A stretch of 64,000 bases of DNA from the NCBI RefSeq assembly GCF_000699445.3, contig NC_067195.1, positions 84,392,569-84,456,568 of the forward strand. The letters run 5' to 3'. This stretch comes from Schistosoma haematobium. Taxonomy: Eukaryota > Platyhelminthes > Trematoda > Strigeidida > Schistosomatidae. The notes below the pieces were generated by a model. It saw only the letters and a list, made by a program, of their open reading frames with translations. It searched no databases and was not told where the DNA came from. The translations under genes and the position numbers were made by a program. This document shows positions 59,470-64,000 of this stretch, piece after piece; the first letter of the stretch is position 1, and each line of letters begins with the position of its first letter.

Positions 59470-61621
59470 CTCCTGTCTTATCAAAATGCAGGAGACGAAG
59501 TATGATCTGGGGTTTCAGGTAGAATGCATTCAGTAAAGGTGGCATTGTTTGCTCTATACCCGGGTATAGAGCCACTGCGTTTTAGATGAAAAACTTCCTT
59601 ATTTCGATTAATTAGACGCTTATAACTTTGAATAGTTTTATTTTCACCCACAACTATCAATACTTGGCAAAGTATAGTATTCTTTACACCATGTTCCTAC
59701 TTCCTGGCATCAGAATGGCAAACGATCATTCTCCTTATTTTTAATTCCAAAACTAGTGTTCGTCTTTCAGGTGATTTACTTTGGGCCTGTCTACTTTGTA
59801 TCCGCTGGACGGTTCTGTAACTAAATCGCGTAAAAGTGAGAATACAAGAAAACTTACAATCTTTATTTGTGGTTTAGAGACTTGAGTTAGGTAAAATCAA
59901 ATGTATTCGTGTAATATGAAATGCGAATTAACCTTATTTGTTACTGTATCTTGAGGGATTTTGAAACAGACTCTGCAGTTCATAAACAAATTCTAGGTAG
60001 TTTACACCATTTTATAAAGCAAACGTTGGGTGTATCCTTGTAGCACCTTATCTGTAAGCAAGTCTAGTTTATGTCTCTGTAAATGCACTTACATATAGTA
60101 TGTTGAGAACCTTACTCATCATAAAAAGCGTGTTGAAGTCATTTGTTTGTGTACAACGATTCACGAACTAAGAATAGAGATAACCGTCACACTTCTGTTG
60201 GTCTCTTACTGCAATTTTCAAATAACATCAGCTAGGTGACAGAGTATTCAGTTCAAATATTGTAAATGAATGCCATCCTTCATACCTTAACATTATGTTC
60301 ATATGGTTGTAGGACTAAGTATGTTATATGACTAGGGTATTTGTTTAAACATATTGGAAATAACAAAGGTTTAGAAACGAGTCCTTAAAAACTCAACAGT
60401 TGTTTTCAACAGATAGCTTGAAATCACCTCAATACGTTGAGTTTCCTGCAATCTAGGAAATACCTGATTTGTGAAAGCAGATTTCCTCAAGTCTAGATGT
60501 ATCTAAGCATAGATAATAGATTGATTCAAACGATGCACCATGAATATATTTTTTAATTTAGGGATAAATGTAAGATCTTTGAAATCCTCCTAAAGTTTCA
60601 TATATCCACCCCTATAGAAAATTTAGACTAAACTTAAAGCCTGTACGTCAGTGACGAAAATATAAGTGTTTCTTTCTCTATAATAGACCATTTCGACTCC
60701 AAGCGTTAACTTTAATTTCATCTTTAATAAGTTCCCAAGTTTAAAGCACTTTATTGTTATTTTTGTTCAAAAAAGTTGACTTTTTGCATTTTTTTGGCTA
60801 AATAAAAATGTATCTTAAGTGATTTAATTTGTTGCCCGTTATAAAAGCTCTATCTAAATCAATCCTTTTTAATCTTAACTTTAGTCAATCCATAAACAAA
60901 TGTGGCGAAAGTTTTAATAATTATCTACTAAGGCATATTTTAGCTTTGATGTTATTTATTCTTTGGTAAAATTATGATTTTATAATTAATAATTGAAACA
61001 TGAGCTCACTGTATGCTTTAACACGAATAAGTAAACACGCCTGTGAAGGATAGACAGATTTCCTCAAGTTTCGACTTTTAACACAGGATGGTTTGTTAAT
61101 ATTACCGTATTCGTTCTCATTAACAAAAGCCTGGATGTGGAGAAAGTTAAACATAAAAATGGCAAGGAAAAGTGTTTTTCCTAGCTTTTGGCCCACATTT
61201 ATAAAAAATAATTGATTTAGAATTCTCATTAGCAATCGTCAGAATATTAACCAAGTTGTAGGAAATCTATAGACCACATATAAAAACCTTAGTAACATAC
61301 GATCTTTTCTAAAATACTCATCTTTAGTAAATAGAAGTCTGCCTATTTTATTAAAGCCTGACCTTTATTTAATTTAAGTAGTTTAACGCATGAATTTCAA
61401 ATAAATGTATATAAGAACTGTTATTTTTCGGTTAACAATGAACTACCAAGATGATTCTATCCTAAGAAAAATCAGTAGTTGACGGTGTTTGTGTCTACCT
61501 GTTACTTGATTATTACTACTAATAATGTTCTTAACTTCATATCTTGTTTTCCAGAATTTTTATCACAGTGGATCAAATATTTCTTCTGGTAATCAGTCAC
61601 TGCCAAAGCCTCTGAGCCCTG
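58990..61621 (+). CDS. dlg: Discs-large (DLG/SAP97-type) MAGUK, N-terminal L27 exons
   Basis: Exons 58990-59005, 59048-59179, 59213-59289 and 61555-61621 join in frame across GT-AG introns. The product begins MPVRKDCSRALHILTKYKRQ and continues through AVDKLINTLESQLFSSLMDV to LEVYEVTLTGNN. Human DLG1 and fly DlgS97 begin MPV(R/K)K followed by RAL-LL-Y-L and end the domain LFQALLDIQEFYE-TL, so this is the L27 domain, which dimerises with partner scaffolds such as CASK/Lin-2-type proteins at cell junctions and synapses. The fourth exon is Ser/Pro/Gln-rich linker (QSLPKPLSPG). PDZ, SH3 and guanylate-kinase-like domains must lie past the window end. Start chosen for the exact MPVRK match. Confidence 0.9.
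59006..59047 (+). other. dlg: 42-nt intron of dlg
   Basis: GTAGTG...CTCAG. Very short introns near the 5' end are typical of schistosome genes. Confidence 0.8.
59048..59179 (+). CDS. dlg: dlg exon 2: L27 helices 1 and 2
   Basis: Acceptor TTTATGCCTCAG, donor AATGG|GTAAAC, phase 1 in and out. Encodes the bulk of the L27 domain, including RALHILTKYKRQLD and VDKLINTLESQLFSSL. Confidence 0.88.
59180..59212 (+). other. dlg: 33-nt intron of dlg
   Basis: GTAAAC...GCTAG, close to the shortest intron length known from flatworms. Its removal restores the DVLEVYEVTL continuity of the L27 domain. Confidence 0.82.
59213..59289 (+). CDS. dlg: dlg exon 3: end of L27
   Basis: Acceptor TGTTTTTGCTAG, donor TCAGTT|GTGAGT (phase 0). 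Encodes VLEVYEVTLTGNNKEF and a short acidic/serine tail, equivalent to DIQEFYEVTLLDN in DLG1. Confidence 0.88.
59290..61554 (+). other. dlg: dlg intron 3
   Basis: AT-rich intron of 2.27 kb with a (TA)n tract at 59,439-59,467. No other element recognised. Confidence 0.6.
59439..59467. repeat. (TA)n microsatellite
   Basis: About 14 TA units. Confidence 0.95.
61555..61621 (+). CDS. dlg: dlg exon 4: linker
   Basis: A 67-bp exon bounded by CTTGTTTTCCAG and CCCTG|GTAGGT. It is open in the one frame required (phase 0 in, phase 1 out) and encodes NFYHSGSNISSGNQS then LPKPLSP. Low-complexity linker, so homology cannot confirm it; splice sites and phase do. Confidence 0.7.
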
Positions 61622-63020
61622 GTAGGTTAGTGAAGTTAGAGACAGATTAAAAACATTTTTCAAAAACTTATACAATCTGTCTCACAAATAAATAATTTAA
61701 ATTCGTAGTAACTGGTATGGTAAACTGCACTTATAAGAACCCTTTTAGCGTATGAATCTTTTGAAAGTGTCATATATGCCACACTTCAGAGGTTTCTAGA
61801 TGTTCAGGTCATATTTACTAATTTATAGTGAAAAAAGTGGAATGTTCTCTTAGATTTTCACGTTTACGAAAGTGCTTAGAAAATAAATTGGGGATTATGA
61901 TTACATAACCAAAGGATGATATCACTGCATAACAGTTAGAAGGCAAAAGACAAGTTATACTAACTGAACATTAGCTACGATCTTATTGTATATCGCTCAC
62001 TACTGGACATAAACGCTTGATTAAGTTTGTGAAGTTGACCTCCCTTCAAAACCAAAACTTCTATTCAGTAACTGATGCTTTTCATATATCTGTTCCACGG
62101 GCAAGTTGAAAAGTAACTTTTTCTTTAAAAAGTTTTCATCCTTATTTGCAGTCGTTTTTACATATGACTACCATTGAAGTAACTGCTTCTATAAATTTGG
62201 TCTTCACCTTGTCATGCTAATGAGGTATAGCAATTTGGACCGATGCATATATGTGCCTGGTCCTACGTTGTAGATGACTGACTGACAAAAAAGCTTCTAG
62301 TATTCTTTTACTTCTGAGTTTGTTGTGTCCTATTGCTGATTAAACAACGTAGAAATAATTTAGATGGTTTCACTGCTGTCCTTTATATAAAAATTCTTTT
62401 CGTCTTTAAACTTCAAGTTTAAGTGCATAAATATCTCTATATTCGCACTAATTGAACAGTGAATTAAAATTTATTAATTTTGCTTAGTTCTGCAGTTAAA
62501 AGTTTCAATCAATAAAACTATTCATCACGTGTTTGATGTAACAATATGAGATTTATATCAAGTGGCTGATAAACCCTGCTACCTAAAAGCATTTACTACT
62601 GAATCTACCGTCTGATCGGTAAAATCCTTACGGATTGTTACTAAACTAAACAGATATTTGTTCTATAGTACTGAACAATAAAAATCGATACTTGTTTGTC
62701 TGTCCCACGTTGTTTGTTATCTTAAAGGTAACGTAATAATATCGCATAGTATCGATCATATGACCTAAGACATTCTTGATACTTAACTTATAGCATTCAA
62801 ATGTGATATGAAACATTGGATTTCTCGACAAAGTTTAGGATTAGAATTAATTACTTTTACAAGAGCTGTATCAAGAATTATTCAATTTTATTAACGACAC
62901 TCATGTATTTGGTAATATATCAGAGTGAGTTACCTTTTCTACAGCTTAACTTCGAAAATTAGGCCTAATTCATTCTAATACATTTGGACATAGAAAATTT
63001 CAATTTCTTAGTATTTTATA
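61622..63020 (+). other. dlg: dlg intron 4 (part)
   Basis: AT-rich. A possible acceptor at 62,146 (TTATTTGCAG) leads into a stop after eight codons in the required phase, so it is not a coding exon. It contains the LINE tail listed next. Confidence 0.5.
62211..62292 (+). mobile_element. LINE 3'-tail insertion
   Basis: GCTAATGAGGTATAGCAATT, TGGACCGATGCATATATGTG, CTGGTCCTACGTTG and TGAC units. This is the fullest copy of the tail that also inserted at 49,111 and left remnants at 8.1, 11.0 and 46.0 kb. Confidence 0.7.
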
Positions 63021-64000
63021 ATTATTATTTGAACACATAAATATTGGTACAAGAGGGCACCAAATATATATGCGCCACACAAAACAATGAGAATTCGAAG
63101 AAAAAAAGGCAAGGAGCGTAAAAAAGAACAATAACGAACAGATTAGTGTAAGGTAGTGTAATAATAATAGTAATAATGAGAGAAACGGAAAAGTACAACA
63201 AGAAGAAATCTTTCAGTTAAGGACGTTACATCCACTTTTTATGAAGAAAGTAAAAGAAGGTTACAGCAGGATCGCCACTGGCTTCTATTCTGAGCCATAT
63301 CTGATAACGTCTCTAGCCACTGTGTAGCACCATCTCTCAGACCCCAACCAGGGAGTCGTGAAGGACCAACACAAGCCAGACCTCTGCAGCTTTCTTTCAT
63401 GCCACGACACCATGTCATACAATGACCACCTCTCCGCTTCTTCCAACCAGTCCCAGAGTCGGCAAATAATGCACGACGTGGAATTCTCTGGGACGACATT
63501 CGGAGAACATGTCCAAGCCACCGAAGTCGGTGTTTCAAGATGGTGACACCAATTGGATTATCATCTCTGTGCCCGAACACACGATGCCGAGCCTCTGCAT
63601 TACTGACATGGTGTTGCCACTGAATGTCAGCAATCCTTCGGAGACGGCGATGATCGAACACAGAGAGTCGTCTAACGTCCTCAACTCGGAGAGGCCAGGT
63701 TTCACAAGCATAGAGCAAAACTGCTCTCACCGACGCGTTGTAGATCCAACCTTTTACAGCCAGACTAACATCACGAAGGCGCCAAAGATGGCCCAGATTG
63801 GCATAAGCCGCTCTGGCTTTCACTATACGTCCATTGATCTCATCACACACATCCCCACCAGCACTTATGCAGCTACCTAGACACACGAACTTCTCGACTA
63901 CTTCTATGTGCTCACCATCCAGGGTGAGTACAGGATTACGATCCTGCCAGTCTTGTAGAAGTACTTTGCATTTCGAAGGAGCAAAACACATACCATACTT
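63021..64000 (-). mobile_element. Young LINE copy (RTE-like), 3' half, runs off the window
   Basis: Minus-strand sister of 48,440-50,005, with the same 3' UTR (GTGTGGCGCATATATTTGG, CAATATTTATGTG) ending near 63,021. It lies in a dlg intron, antisense to the gene. It lacks the 74-bp insertion seen in the other copy. Confidence 0.85.
63239..63991 (-). CDS. LINE reverse transcriptase C-terminal part, uninterrupted
   Basis: 250 open codons from MCFAPSKCKVLLQDW, through KFVCLGSCISAGGD, RAAYANLGHLWRL, ACETWPL, LRWLGHVLRM and KKRRGGHC, to DMAQNRSQWRSC and a stop. The frame continues past the window edge, so the given start is internal, not an initiator. Over the last 163 residues it differs from the 49-kb copy at a single position (P for S in DDNPIGV), showing recent common origin. 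The YADD catalytic part lies outside the window. Confidence 0.85.
   Translation of the reverse strand: MCFAPSKCKVLLQDWQDRNPVLTLDGEHIEVVEKFVCLGSCISAGGDVCDEINGRIVKARAAYANLGHLWRLRDVSLAVKGWIYNASVRAVLLYACETWPLRVEDVRRLSVFDHRRLRRIADIQWQHHVSNAEARHRVFGHRDDNPIGVTILKHRLRWLGHVLRMSSQRIPRRALFADSGTGWKKRRGGHCMTWCRGMKESCRGLACVGPSRLPGWGLRDGATQWLETLSDMAQNRSQWRSCCNLLLLSS

Noticed and set aside
63509..63880. 123-codon plus-strand frame at the window end
   Set aside because: Antisense shadow of the LINE reverse transcriptase on the minus strand.

Overview
This is an AT-rich, intron-rich and repeat-dense eukaryotic window. It fits a blood fluke genome (genus Schistosoma or a close relative). Four things point there: tRNA-derived SINEs carrying hammerhead ribozymes (the Sm-alpha type), RTE-like (SR2-type) and CR1-like (SR1-type) non-LTR retrotransposon remains, many long (TA)n tracts, and a gene whose first introns are only 42 and 33 nt long. 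The species cannot be fixed from the sequence alone.

Two host genes can be supported. On the minus strand, about 29.1 to 7.2 kb, lies a multi-exon TMEM63/OSCA-family gene (CSC1-like, predicted mechanosensitive cation channel). Nine exons chain with matching splice phases from 22,789 down to 7,239 and give 584 codons, running from just after the second membrane helix to the end of the conserved C-terminal membrane domain. A further exon at 28,767-29,073 (one membrane helix plus an acidic asparagine/serine-rich loop) is the likely N-terminal part. The exon or exons for the first core helices between 22.8 and 28.8 kb were not found. On the plus strand from 58,990 lies the 5' end of a discs-large (DLG/SAP97-type MAGUK) gene. 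Four exons encode the N-terminal L27 domain and the start of the linker. The PDZ, SH3 and GK parts must lie beyond the window.

The rest is mobile-element debris. 1-7.2 kb holds an LTR fragment and a tRNA-like SINE next to a hammerhead remnant. The TMEM63 introns hold LINE 3' ends, an inverted pair of repeats, LTR pieces and four stretches of the hammerhead SINE family; one, at 12,816-13,003, is a perfect 59-bp foldback with an apparently intact ribozyme in its loop. 29-48 kb is intergenic and full of broken LINEs, solo LTRs, microsatellites and a DDE-transposase scrap. 46.5-51.7 kb holds RT and endonuclease parts of a young LINE family, one copy interrupted by a 69-bp tail of another LINE. 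53.9-58.8 kb holds two CR1-like copies; the longer one is the host of a nested MITE, which is itself split by a solo LTR with a 5-bp target duplication. The window ends in a near-identical, oppositely oriented copy of the young LINE, inside an intron of the DLG gene.

Nothing here resembles an operon or a multi-gene system. The most unusual items are the foldback hammerhead element, the 3'-tail sharing between a SINE and the young LINE, and the three-level nested insertion.
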